NCBI GenBank assembly: GCA_963920635.1
Contig: OY987308.1
Location: forward strand, 2,422,225 to 2,486,224
Source: Pseudeuparius sepicola
Lineage: Eukaryota; Arthropoda; Insecta; Coleoptera; Anthribidae
Reading direction: 5' to 3'
DNA: 64,000 bases
In this document: positions 21,991 to 33,807 of the stretch, one piece after another
How the letters are laid out: each line of letters begins with the position of its first letter
Position numbering within the stretch: the stretch's first letter is position 1
Program-made: the position numbers and the translations under genes
Notes under the pieces: generated by a model
What the model was told of the DNA's origin: nothing
Database searches by the model: none
What the model saw: the letters and a program-made list of their open reading frames with translations, nothing else

Positions 21991-22296
21991 ATGTACATTA
22001 ATGTTTGGTTTTCGTTGGCTCTCTATTTGTTTTCCATTCCAGTGGCCTGGATAACGGATGGGGAACCCTGGAAAAAATATGCTCCCCCACACAATCCGGC
22101 TAGATCCATAACTTATGCTATGCCGGAGAAATTAATTAAAACTTTCCGGGGAGTTGTTCGAAAGCTAGACATAGACGTCCGCCGGATATTATTGAATTTG
22201 ATTAGGTGTAAAAATAGGGAACTTGATGATATTTTTGATTGCTCTAAATTGTACTCGGTTTACAGTAGAAGCACCAAGATAACACATAATAAATGA
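21991..22296 (+). CDS. Candidate small secreted protein, unknown family
   Basis: This ATG-initiated ORF of 101 codons lies in a 600-bp stretch that matches no repeat in the window. Residues 1-20 (MYINVWFSLALYLFSIPVAW) look like a signal peptide with a plausible cleavage near VAW. The rest (ITDGEPWKKYAPPHNPARS...) is hydrophilic and basic, with Cys at about 68 and 82 and several Arg/Lys pairs (VRKL, VRRI). An AATAAA overlaps the stop (22288-22294). I do not recognise the family. A caveat is the TTTTCCATTCCAG just before GTGGCCTGG (about 22042), which is also a good 3' splice site. The protein may instead be an internal exon read from its acceptor, with the 'signal peptide' being intron. Confidence 0.4.
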   Translation: MYINVWFSLALYLFSIPVAWITDGEPWKKYAPPHNPARSITYAMPEKLIKTFRGVVRKLDIDVRRILLNLIRCKNRELDDIFDCSKLYSVYSRSTKITHNK

Positions 22297-22409
22297 AACG
22301 ATGGCTTTCAAGCCTTATTTATTTATGATAATTATTAAAGACGAAGTTGCACAATATTCTTTGGGCTGAAATCTACACTTTTGTAGTTGTATTGTCCAAA
22401 GTTATAAAT

Positions 22410-24234
22410 TTTTTTAAATGGAAACCATAGTTCATATCTCAAAAACTATTAACGCTACCAAAAAACTAATTATTCCATTCGATTCTACGCCAAAAAATAA
22501 AAAAAGGTAGTTGATTAAATTTGTCGATATATACACTGTGTCCCGGATAAGAATGAACAGCATGGGGATATTGCAAACGGTGAGAGATAGGGCAACGGTT
22601 AAATGGGGAAAAAGTTGCGCAATTTTGAGGTCAATAAAATGGCACAAACAGATTTTTAAAATCTTTTTTCGTTTTTGAGTTATTTTAAAAAAAGTAAAAT
22701 TTTGCGTTTTCGATTTTATTTTTTTCTGAAGTTGTTATCGCAGATAGAGAAAAAAGAAAAACACTTTCTTATGGCACTTTTTAACGGGCCTTAAGATGGC
22801 GTTTTTAGATTTGTTCTGCAACGTTTCGTTTTTGAGAAACCATCTTCAACTTTATTTTTTTAAATACGGACCTGGATTTTTTTTTGCCGATTTTGAAAGC
22901 ACTTTTGATTGCAAATACCATGATGTATGACACGAAATATTTTAAAAATGTTTTGAGACAATTATACTGAGAATTCCTTTTTTTCCATTCATTTTTGTCT
23001 AATGCGGCCCTGTATTTAATAATAAGGAGTCTAAATATTAATCAGTATTGACAACAATTTAACTTACAGTTTATTTTTACTTCGAAAACTTAATATTTTT
23101 CAATTGTACGGCCCTGCGTCTGGTAAAGTGTTTTCCTCTGTTGTTGTACAGCAAACAGTGTCGCTTTGTGTTTTGGAGTAAATTCTTCGCTTTTCGTAAT
23201 TGCGAGAAGAAAGCTTTAAGCCAACGTAATCATTTATTAATTGCAAAAATACATTCGTTCGGCCTCTACACTATTTCTGTGACACAAGATATAACATGCT
23301 GACATGTTAAATTTGTCGTCATTTGAAAAAGCACCCTCCATTTGTAATGAAATAAATTGTTAACTAAATGATACAGTGGGAGTTATGACAAATGACAAGG
23401 GATTGGTTTCGTTGTTTCAAAGCCTTCTAGGTGAAGGATTTATATTTATTTTTTATTATCGTATGTGCCGTCCTTTTTTAAATTTTTCCAATTGAAAGAT
23501 AAGTTGTAAGTTAAATTGTTGACAATACTGATTAATATTTAGACTTCTTATTATTAAATACAGGGCCGCATTAGAAAAAAAAAATAATGGAAAAAAGGAA
23601 TTTTCAGTATAATTGTCTCAAAACATTTTAAAAATATTTCTTGTCATACATCATGGCATTTGCAATGAAAAGTGCTTTTAAAATCTGCAAAAAAAATCCA
23701 GGTCCGTATTTAAAAAAATTAAGTTGAAGATGGTTTCTCAAAAACGAAATGTTGTAGAACAAATCTAAAAACGCCATCTTAAGGCCCGTTAAAAAGTGCC
23801 ATAAGAAAGTGCTTTTCTTTTTTCTCTATCTGTGATAGCAACTTCAGAAAAAAATAAAATCGAAAACGCAAAATTTTACTTTTTTCAAAATAACTCAAAA
23901 ACGAAAAAAGATATTAGAAATATGTTTGTTCCATTTTATTGACCTCGAAATTGCGCAACTTTTTCCCCATTTAACCGTTGCCCTATCTCTCACCGTTTGC
24001 AATATCCCCATGCTGTTCATTCTTATCCGGGACACAGTGCATATAAGTTGTAGCCAGGAGAGAGGTTTCCAAAAACCTGCGCCAATGCGCGGAAACTATA
24101 AAACTTATCTAAAATCTGATTGGTCCACCAAATTCCTCTCAAAAAAGTAGTACAGTGACGTGAAAACCGCAACCCTCTAGCTTTAATAATAACCGAGATT
24201 TTTGAGAAAAACACCCAAAATGGGACACGCTGTA
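22410..24234. mobile_element. Family C MITE, copy 3, split by element H
   Basis: Left part 22410-22531 has CTCAAAAACTATTAACGCTA and GCCAAAAAATAAAAAAAGGT. The right part 24040-24234 runs from TATAAGTTGTAGCCAGGAGA to GGGACACGCTGTA. The two halves join exactly at a TA within GTCGATATATATAAGTTG when H is removed. Confidence 0.75.
22534..24039. mobile_element. Foldback element H with about 500-bp inverted repeats
   Basis: Ends read CACTGTGTCCCGGATAAGAA and TTCTTATCCGGGACACAGTG. Arms 22534-23040 and 23520-24039 are close inverted copies. TA precedes the left end. The right flank reads CATA, so the duplication is either mutated or shifted. A further copy of one end starts at 63783, and a diverged fragment lies near 49540-49790. 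No transposase is visible. Confidence 0.8.
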
Positions 24235-24324
24235 CAGGGTGTTACCGTATGTTTTGACCCACCCCTAGAGCCTTTATTTTTCGAGGCTCTGGGGGTGGGT
24301 CAAAATATACGGGAACACCCTGTA
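24233..24324. mobile_element. 92-bp near-perfect hairpin MITE
   Basis: CAGGGTGTTACCGTATGTTT...CACCCCTAGAGCCT is followed by a short loop (TTATTTTTCG) and its inverse ending GGAACACCCTG. TA is on both sides. The stem is about 40 bp with few mismatches, so the whole element could be a single hairpin. It abuts the end of family C copy 3. Confidence 0.85.
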
Positions 24325-26200
24325 CGGTGATACGGAACCCTTCGTTTGTGAGTTCTGGCCGATTTTTAACTTTATGCCTAACTTACTTGTGTATTGACAG
24401 TTGCATTGCAGGAGCATGCCGCAGAGACTAGTTACAGAAATTACCATTAAATGATATTAACGACATGGATTTTATCATAACTGTGAAAATTCCCGATAGC
24501 ATGACAACCAAACCTCGATCATTACTTGTAATAAGCTGTACAATTAGAAGTTTTAATTTTGATGAAATGTATCGCAAAAATGCATCCCTTCGTCCCCAGT
24601 CTACCAGTCACACTAAAGTCTATCCAAGTTACAGCGGCAGTAGATATAAACAAGGTCACATGACCGCCTTGCGATCGATTACCAGGGTCGGACTAATATG
24701 AGATTCCAAGTGGCTTGTAATTCTGAACTAATTCTTTTAGAAGTTCTAAAATTTGTGTTTCTATCTTTCGTGGATCTTTATAAATTTCCTTAAATTAAGT
24801 AGCAAAATGAATTTACAGAATATACTGCTCGCGATCCGATCTAAAATATGCAGGAAACTCGACTGAGGGAAGAGCCGGCCCTGCATTCTGTTCGCCGCGT
24901 AAACACTTGACATTTTATGACGGCCAGACCAATGTTTTGATCCACTGCCTCTGTAACTTGGATAGACTTTAGATTATTTATAAGATATTATAACGGAAAA
25001 TGCTCTGTTCAACCTGTTGGTATAAATAGTTTTAGTAAAATTTCAATTCCTCAAAAAAACTGAAATAGCTGCGTCTCGAGCTGAAAACTTCATGCCTCGT
25101 GCAATAAATATGCACTTTTTGCACTAGTTACCCAAATAACTATTTTTCTAAGTATAATAGAATTGTGTTTTTCGCATAGCAAAAAGAGAAACTTTTTCAG
25201 GGTATTATAGGTGTCTCAAATAAAGTCCGATTATATCCTTAGTTCCAGCTTAAAACCAGGATGATGCAGTTTTCTCTGGGGAATCCGAATCTAGCTTCAG
25301 AATTTATATACAGGGTGTTCTAGAAAAGTTAAGGACAAAAATACAGGGTGTGTATTTAAGAATGGCCACTCGAGAAAATCTTGACAAATAATATGCATTT
25401 TTCTGAGAACTTTATTTGAAAAAAAAAATTGAATTTTTGATGAGCTAACTTTGCGTGAGCCATGGCCCACTTTCCGAGATATTTGTCAAAATCCCGAAAA
25501 TCGCCGAAATTTCTTCGGCATGTAACTTTTTTGTTTCAAGAGTTACCGAAAAAATATCTTAATGAAATTTGTGTGCAAAACTGATTGCTTTAAACCTAGT
25601 TTATCAGAATTAGGAAAAATACATGGTTTGTTTAGTGCTCTCTTAACACTTAATTTTTTTTATTTATAGCTGTCGTGCATACTAGAAAATTTTAAAAATG
25701 TAAAAAATGCGCAAGATACCGATACCTCGCAAGAAATTTCAAAGATTTCCAATGTAGTATGTTGGGAACAAATACGTGAAACATGAAAAGTACAGGAAAT
25801 GGGCACATTTTTCAGTGGGTACTAAGAGAGCACCCATTAAACCGTGGCATTGTTTAAAATTCTGATACAGTAGGCTTAAAGCAATTAGTTTTGCCCACAA
25901 ATGTCACCGGGGAAAATATTTCGGTAACTCTTGAAACAAAAAAGTTACAAACGGAAGAAATTTCGGCAGTTTTCGGGTTTTTCAAAAATATCTCTGAAAG
26001 TAGGCCATGGATCTCAAATGTTACACAAAGTTACCCTATGAAAAAAGCAATGATTTATTTCAAATAAAGTTCTCGGAAAAATAAATTGTAAGGTTTATTG
26101 GGGGATTTGTTGGGCGAAAATTTTTATTTGTAAAACAGGCTTTAATAAATGAACGCTTGTAAGCCTGCCGTGGTTTCATCACGGCCACAACTGGGCACTC
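24325..26200 (+). repeat. Composite repeat P, copy 2
   Basis: Reverse-complement counterpart of 1990-4320, without element O. It starts with the GATACGGAACCCTTCG domain and ends with CTTGTAAGCCTGCCGTGG. It also carries the internal foldback (about 25450-26045). Confidence 0.6.
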
Positions 26201-26830
26201 AAGTTTGATTTATTTTTTTATACAGGGTGTTCACTATGTCCTCCAAAAAACTCAACTTATCGGGCTTGTACCATAAACTACTATTGTTATATTTTTGCTG
26301 TTTAGATAATACATAAACGCCGCATTTGAAACACCCTATACAGTTTTCGTCATCTTCACGCATTATGTTTTTATCGTAATAATAAACACTCTTTTCTAAT
26401 ACGGATAGCGTGACGGTAAGATATATGATCTTTAAAATCAAATTAAAATTAAATTAATTTTCCTCTAACATATTTTTACCCTTCTTTCTGCAACATGCCC
26501 ACGAACAAAGAACGAAATAACTGCAAACTGAAATAATTCACATGCACACATTTTACAGTGTTGCTACAGTGGGGCTTTTATTGTGTTGCCCTTATTATAC
26601 ACGCTCGGTAACTAAGATCTGAGGCATATTGTGTTACAGCAGTATTAAGGATTAAATAACACAAAGTAAGTATATTGTCAGCTTGACATACTGACATACA
26701 AAGAGATGTAGTTTTCTTGTTAACTCAACTAAAGAAAGAATCATATATATACTTTTTATTATTCCACCATTGGTATCTCGGAAACTATGAGAGATACAAC
26801 ATACAACATCGGGCAACATTCTAGTAGATA
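26201..26830. other. No gene recognised; MITE-end fragments
   Basis: Contains isolated element ends (ATACAGGGTGTTCACT at 26220, AACACCCTATACAG at 26331) that suggest a small degraded MITE of about 120 bp. No supported gene. Confidence 0.4.
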
Positions 26831-26832
26831 TA

Positions 26833-28180
26833 CAGTGTCCTCCAAAAAGTTCGCACCATAGGGGGAAATTTTTAATTAACGTTTTATTTTGAAATTTAAT
26901 TTTGGGGTTACCTTTTGCTTTAAAAAAGATGAAAAATGACCCACTCGAACGTGGTCATGTCATTTTTGTTATCTGTCAAAAATTACATTTAAAAAAATAC
27001 ATCGCCAAAAATGGGTTTAGTTGTTAAAATATCAAAAAGTTTTACTTGAAAGAGTTGTTTCTTTTTTAATTCTACGTAAGTGTACCAAATTTGAACGCTC
27101 TACTAAAATATTTAGTTTTTTGCCAATTTTTAATATTATTTATGATATTTCTGAAAATTTTAAAAACTCGAAACTTCGTAAAAACTATTTTATATCACTA
27201 GCTTTATCATTCTATTAATTTTTTATTACTAATTACCGATAAGAATTGGTATTTTTTAAAAGAAAATGATATTTAGGCTTTAAAATTCTGTTGTTTGTTG
27301 CAAAGTTGATGTACCGTCTAGCATTTGGGGTATAACTTTAGTTACATTACGTTTGATGCCAAAATAATAATAAATTGAAATACCATCAAACTATTTTACG
27401 TATCTAAGCAAAATTCTTGACTTTTATGGAACATATAATTATTATCTTTAAAGTTTAATTTCACAGTAATCGATATTTATGAGTAGGCCATGGAGAGAGT
27501 AGAAGCAATTGGTTTTATTTGACAGTTGTTTTTATTTGGCAGTTATCAAACTGTCGAATAAAAACAATTGCTTCTACTCTCTCCATGGCCTACTCATAAT
27601 ATCGATTAATGTGAAATTAAACTTAAAGATAATAATTATTTGTTCTATAAAAGTCAAGAATTTTGCTTAGATATGTAAAATAGTTTGATGATATTTTAAT
27701 TTAATATTATTTTGGCATCAATTTAGAACATAACAGAATTTTAAAGCGTAAACATCATTTTCTTTTGAAAAATTCCTATTCTTATCGGTAATTAGCAATA
27801 AAAAATTAATAGAATGATAAAGCTAGTGGTATAAAAGTATAAAATAGTTTCGAGTTTTTAAAATTTTGAGAAATTTCATAAATAATATTAAAAATTGGCA
27901 AAAAACTAAATATTTATTTTAGTAGAGCGTTCAAATTTGGTACACTTACGTAAAATTGAAAACAAACAACTTTTTCAAGTAAAACTTTTTGATATTTTAA
28001 CAAATAAATCAAATTTTGGCGATATATTTTTTTAAATGTCTTTTTTGAACGATAACGAAAGTCACATGACCACGTTTGAGTGGGTCATTTTTCATCTTTT
28101 TTAAAGCAAAAGGTAAATTAAAATAAAACGTTAATTAAAAATTTCCCCCCCTATGGTGCGAACTTTTTGGAGGACACTGT
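26833..28180. mobile_element. Foldback element I (about 1.35 kb)
   Basis: Ends read CAGTGTCCTCCAAAAAGTTC and GAACTTTTTGGAGGACACTG with TA on both sides (26831-26832 and 28181-28182). The arms, about 640 bp each, mirror each other almost to the centre, where a 60-bp inner stem (around 27480-27600, CCATGGAGAGAGTAGAAGCA) is nearly perfect. It is non-coding. A diverged copy lies at 9900-10900. Confidence 0.85.
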
Positions 28181-30387
28181 ATAGTCCTGGTTCGGGACTA
28201 TGTATCTACTACAGGGACTCTTTAAAGTAAGGGGATCCAGCATTATACTTTCCAAAGTGAGGCCTATTCTTTTCTCATTCTAATGGTATCAGTGATGCCA
28301 AGTATGCCATTTTATTGGAGAATCTATGAATATAACAGGTACTTTGATTGTTAGTAAAAATTAATAATGGTTTTAAAATGCAGAATATGGCAACTGTCAA
28401 ATGAAACAAATTTATTTTATAGTTGAAATTGATTTCCAGCAATTATTTCCACGAATTTCAGTAATCAGTATGGTTAGTCAGTGCCGATTTTGCTTATTTA
28501 AGAATTTGTCGCTATTGCACCTTGTTATCAGGTTCCTCAATCCATTTGTGATATGTACCTACTTGAACTCTCTTCCCATGTTGAAACCTAAAGATCTTTC
28601 ACAGATTTCGGGATGGACTAATAAGATTAGGTCTAGTAGTTCTAATCATGGTAGTTTTTCTCGGTGTTAATTATAAAATGTTTGTAATTTTATTTCTCTA
28701 GCAAGGTATACCTCACAAACTTAAAATAAACTTGTAGTCGTAGATAAAAACTCTTTAAAAATCGACCTGACTGAAGCTACCTGCTTATACGTAATGCCCA
28801 CATAATGGGAATTGTAGGATTGCTAAAGGTGATACAAGAAAAATCTGGTTGCAATTATTGGGACTACTACAGGCGGCCGCATTACCTTTAATTGACACAT
28901 TTGAGTATCTGGAAGTTAGAAAACTTAAAAATTGTGAATTATGATGGGAAATATTTTGCCTCCTTTAGAATCTATGGGCATTGGAATGTCACATAAAACC
29001 TGATGGCAGTTGGACACTGACATATAACATAACCTTGTACCAGCCCACTTATGTGGTCTCCTTGGAGTATACAGAAAACAAACTTCCCCTTATAACAATC
29101 CTAGGTTTGCTATACTTGGGTCTGTCCAATAAAATCCTGTTACCTTCGTTAAATATACAAGATTTATTTAGCACAAATTTGAGACTCACAATTTTGATTT
29201 GACAACTTTTAAAAGACAACTATAAATAATTAAATCAACTTTAGCATGAAGTTAAATTTTAGTTACAAATTGCAAGTTAAATTTTTGTTAAAAATTGGTT
29301 TGAGAACAAATAAAAAGATTAAATGGCTTTACAATTAAACTGACTGTTCAGCTTCTATTATGATTCACTCTGAATCTTAAGTTTGAACTGCGTCTTCAGT
29401 CGCTTACGCTCAAACGAGGCTCGTAGAAGTGTGGGGCGTGGCTAGGGCTTCCTCCGGTCCTTGTCTGCTCGAATAGGCGTTGCAGATGTCGAGGCTAGCA
29501 GATATCTCAGGGCGTCGCCGAAGTAGAGCTGACCAGGAGTCAACACCTATGCCAACGCAACTCCACTCGATGTCTACGCAGCTCTCGTTACGTTGTTTTG
29601 TTGACAGCGGGCTGTGGTTATAGCGTCCTCAACGATGGTGTTGCAAGCGTGAACAGATCCGAAAGAAAGTAGCATTAGACAAGGTCTAAGCCTTTTACAG
29701 AAATTTATAAACCAATAGGTTACTAAAGTTGTTAAATATTGACAAATAATGATAAAAATTAAACGTTTAGAACTATACTAAACTAAGGGGAACTATGCAT
29801 AGTTTTTTAAATTTTATAGATAATATTATTGAACTGACCGGAATAGCAAAGTGCTTAATATTTAATAAGAAGAAAAATTTTGAGAATGCTCCAGCCCCAA
29901 TTCTTGAAATTTAAGAAATTTTAATACTTATTTAACGCGAAAAGTTTATTTGAGACTTGAACGGTAAAATAGAGAAACTAAGAAAGCTGATAAACTAAAG
30001 GCAATACGAATTTATTAGGAAAGTGAAAATATCGGTCTCAGATTTATTTGAGTGGCCCGGTACCACAGAATCGAGACCTAACTCGAAAAATAAGAAAGTA
30101 ACGTGTGACCAATGTGACCAAAACTAGAAAATATTCAACAAGACAACAGCCGCAAGATGGTGGGTATTCAAAAAAGGACAATGCTATGTTTTTGAGTTAA
30201 AGATGGCCGGGGCCTTGGACGAAATGAGTCCTTCAAAAAAATAGCACGTCTAAAAAAAAACGTCACAGGTGAGTAGTAAAGTTGCTGAACTAAGCAAAAA
30301 TCAAAAGAAATTACTCACCTGTGGGGTCTTCCAGGAGAAACAGCCACCACCTGTTTGCTGTGTCCCGCGATTCCTCAGCTACGCAGC
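28181..30387. other. Unassigned, possibly inside a large TIR element
   Basis: No complete gene. Short open frames at 28401-28670 and 28981-29202 lack recognisable motifs. The stretch 29390-29650 is clearly more GC-rich (many CG dinucleotides) and could be a relic exon or an LTR-like regulatory region. A 12-bp inverted pair, CACAGGTGAGTA (30264) and TTACTCACCTGTG (30310), puts splice-donor-like sequences on both strands. Sequence near 28225-28260 is the inverse of 34500-34545. Confidence 0.35.
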
Positions 30388-31217
30388 CAAAAAGCGTTGA
30401 CTGAAGGTTTAAAGGTTTAAAAAGACCTCTCACGGATCCAGATAAAATGCCGAGCGCTTTTGGAGGCGAAGGACTATGGATATTCGATTGTATTTAAAAC
30501 TTTTTCCAATGATCGTAGTCATTCGCCTCCGCGCACCAACTCCATCTACTGGTGTATAGCGGTATTATTATTTCTATTTAGCTCTCGTCCAGTACTACTG
30601 TTTAGCACCATCTATTTTCGATAATTACAATGACTCTAACAAAATCGATAATTAGTGGTAGATTTCGTACTCGACAATTTCGTATTCCAAAAGGCTCGTT
30701 TGTGTTCGGGGCGGGGCAAACAAGTCTAAAAATAGACATGGGGGGAGAAGGGAGAAGGGGCCAGTGAAATAATTCTACGATTTGGCTTTTATAAAATTAG
30801 GAATAGATTCAGGGTTGGGCGTATTTCAGTTTGATATTTGACGATTTTAACGGATTGGCAGATTTTTAAAATTCTCTTTTTTAGGATATAGTGATCTACA
30901 TTATGTTGCTTCAATTTCTTACGTTGATTTGAAAAACAAAACATATGTCCAAAATGAAAACTTTGAGAAAAGTGAAAAAACTGATTGCCTTCCCTCTATT
31001 AGGGAGTATTTTTTAATGTACCTAGGCGTTTTTCTGGAAAAATGTTGAATACAGAAAGAGGTTGTTATTTATTTTTATTTTTTTAGCTTAAGTAACTAAT
31101 AAAAATATATACTGTGTGTCCGGCGATTCAGTGCCCAAGGGGTGTAAACGATAAAAAAATTCTAATTGTAAGTTGACATTCTGTTTGGTGTTGCCCCAAT
31201 AATTGGCCGAACCTATC

Positions 31218-31247
31218 AGCAAAGTCTAGAGAATACTAGACTTTGCT
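31218..31247. repeat. AGCAAAGTCTAG hairpin
   Basis: AGCAAAGTCTAG, 6-nt loop AGAATA, CTAGACTTTGCT. The same 10-12 bp arms occur as a separate hairpin at 13995-14021, as a half at 33576-33587, and in the second family A copy. Confidence 0.8.
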
Positions 31248-32206
31248 ATCAGTACACAGTGTATACAGGGTGTATTTTTGTCGAAAAAAACAAGGCCGGA
31301 GTAAACTGTACCCTCAATTTTAAAAGCTAGCTAGCTAGGACAATGCCTGCCATTGTTAAAACGATATTATTGCTTATATCTGCCAAACTATGATACCACA
31401 CCACTTAATCAGTGGCGGCTCGTAACTATTTAAACTTAAACAGGCGGGGCCAAATATCGGAAGACATTTAAAAATCAATGTGCCTAACTAAACCGGTGTA
31501 AAGTTAGTAGCCGATTTTCTGGCAGCAAAAAATTTTCCTCGCCCTTATTTCCACAAATTTATTTTGATAAAAATAAAGTAGAAAGGGTAACTATTATTAA
31601 ACCTTCTAAGCAGATTAAACCGGAGAATGAAGAAAAATATTCATCAAAAAATAAACGTTGAAATTTTTGGCTCCTAGAAAATTGGCTGCTAAGTGCTAAG
31701 TTCAGTTTTAAGTAGACACTTTTGTTGAATTTACGTGATCGCGTTTTTTATGTTCTGCCGTTTGATTTTTCTCTATAGTTAAATCAAGGTAACGGCCTGC
31801 CCTCTATAACTGTTTAATTTGCAGTTTTTGCTCAAATTACATTGACGAAAATGAATTTCTTAATAAAAAAAACCAACACTGTTTTATGAAATGCTACTTT
31901 TATTAGTGATATAAACAAAAATAGTAAAAGTAGGTAAATAAGGACTTTTTAAACTGTTGACTATGTATGTACCTACATGTAGGAATTGAGATTTTTTAAG
32001 TAGGTATTGACTGAACACGCCAGAAAGTAATTACCCATTTTCATTCAGAATTACCTTTGAACATTTTTTGACAGAGAGGAATAAAATAAAATAGTTAAAT
32101 GAGAAAACACATTTATTAAAAAAATACCTAAATACCAAATCCAGAAATATTGTCAACATAAATAAATTATATAAGTAAGAACATTTTAACGCATATACAA
32201 TTATTA

Positions 32207-33081
32207 TACAGGGTGTCCAACTTTAAAACTGTAGAAATCCGTAAAATCTTCATTTTTAGAGATAATCGCCTAAACTTTTTTTGTTTGAAAGGCCTTCAAA
32301 AACCGCTTCTTTTGACCTTCCTGCTATTTTCAAAATGCAAATCCAGGGCCGGCTACCATTTTTTTATACCCCCAATTTTCTCGAAAACCATTTAGCGATT
32401 TTTTTATTTAAAATCTGACCCCACAGCATTAATCAGAACACCCAAAAACCCCTTTACACCAAATTTGAATAAAAAATATACAGGGAGTTCCAATCTGCAG
32501 GGTGTCAAATTTGAGCAAAATAGGAATTTTAAAGAAATACATTACTTTTGTGTTTATCAATATTTTTTCAATGATTCTACAGCACTCATGACCCATATAA
32601 AGTTTCATAAAAATTCAGCATTTTGAGATGGCACAGATAAGAATACTCTGTATATTTTGTATTGGACCTTTGCACACCAATACCTTGAGTAGTCCTATAG
32701 ACCGTTGAACTGTTTTGAGGGGATTCCATGGCAATCTTGACTTGGCAGATACCTTTAAAAGTCCTATTTTGCTCAACTTTGACAACCTGCAGATTGGAAC
32801 TCCCTGTATATTTTGTATTCAAATTTGGTGTAAAGGGGTTTTTGGGTGTTCTGATTAATGCTGTGGGGTCAGATTTTAAATAAAAAAATCGCTAAATGGT
32901 TTTCGTGAAAATCGAGGGTATAAAAAAATCGCAGCCGGCCCTGGATTTGCATTTTGAAAATGACGGGACGGTCAAAAGAAGCGCTTTTTGAAGGCCTTTC
33001 AAACAAAAAAAAGTTTGGGCGATTGTCTCCAAAAATGAAGATTTTACGGATTTGTACAGTTTTAAAGTTGGACACACTGTA
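32207..33081. repeat. Foldback N nested in family A copy 1
   Basis: Arms 32207-32510 and 32790-33081 are inverted copies that start TACAGGGTGTCCAACTTTAA. Both contain AATCCAGGGCCGGCT and CCCAAAAACCCCTTTACACC. Open frames on either strand are mirror images of the arms. It sits at the same position in the second A copy (42305-43179), so it moved as part of A. Confidence 0.8.
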
Positions 33082-33807
33082 TGTTATTTGTTTTGGCAAT
33101 GATAATAGTCCCCCACTAGTCAATAGTTTCACAATGTGTAAAAAGAGTTTCAAGGCTAAAAAAAATTCGAAGTCTCGCCCGCAGCTCTAGGGTTTACTAT
33201 AGATCCCAACGTACCCGTTGAAAATAAACACCATCTATGGAGTTGGAAATATAAAATTTTGTGTCTGTATTTTCTGCTCGTGTGTGGTTGATGTAATATA
33301 CGATTTCTATTAAAGGGAAAGGGATGGAATGATACCCCTGCCTTCAAAAATCACAAATAAACTTGTCAGATTACTGTCACTGCCCAAGAATATTCTTTCA
33401 GCTCCAAAATTCGCACAAAATCGCTTTCTAACCTTTCACTTTCTCCAGGCCCAATTCCCAGGGCTTAATGTCAAGTAAAACCCTGTCAAAAGTCAAAATC
33501 AAGATATTGCCAGACTCGAAATGTCCCATCTGTAATTCCCACCGAGCTATCCCAGTATACCCCAGAAAACAGTGTGCTGTTTTCTAGACTTTGCTTTCGA
33601 GTCAGCGACACCGACTGTGAATAATTGTTACTTCCGCTAGCCGCAAGATGGCTCCGGCGAAGATGCCAGAAGATTTTCGATATCGATCCGCTTTAATTTC
33701 TGGTCCGGAATGTAGAGGGTTCCAGCGGGCTCCGGAGATGTTTTTAAATCGGCACGCTGTTCCATGGGCGTAGATTCTCTTTTTAAATCTTCACCCAACG
33801 CAAAAAG

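Larger units (their letters stand above)
30395..33800 (+). mobile_element. Family A element, copy 1 (3.4 kb, 7-bp duplication)
   Basis: Termini CGTTGACTGAAGGTTTAAAG and TTTAAATCTTCACCCAACG are inverted over about 18 bp with mismatches. Both sides carry CAAAAAG (30388-30394 and 33801-33807). It has no ORF above about 95 codons and none with transposase motifs, so it is non-autonomous. It contains nested foldback N (32207-33081) and an AGCAAAGTCTAG hairpin. The second copy is at 41441-44983. Confidence 0.85.
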
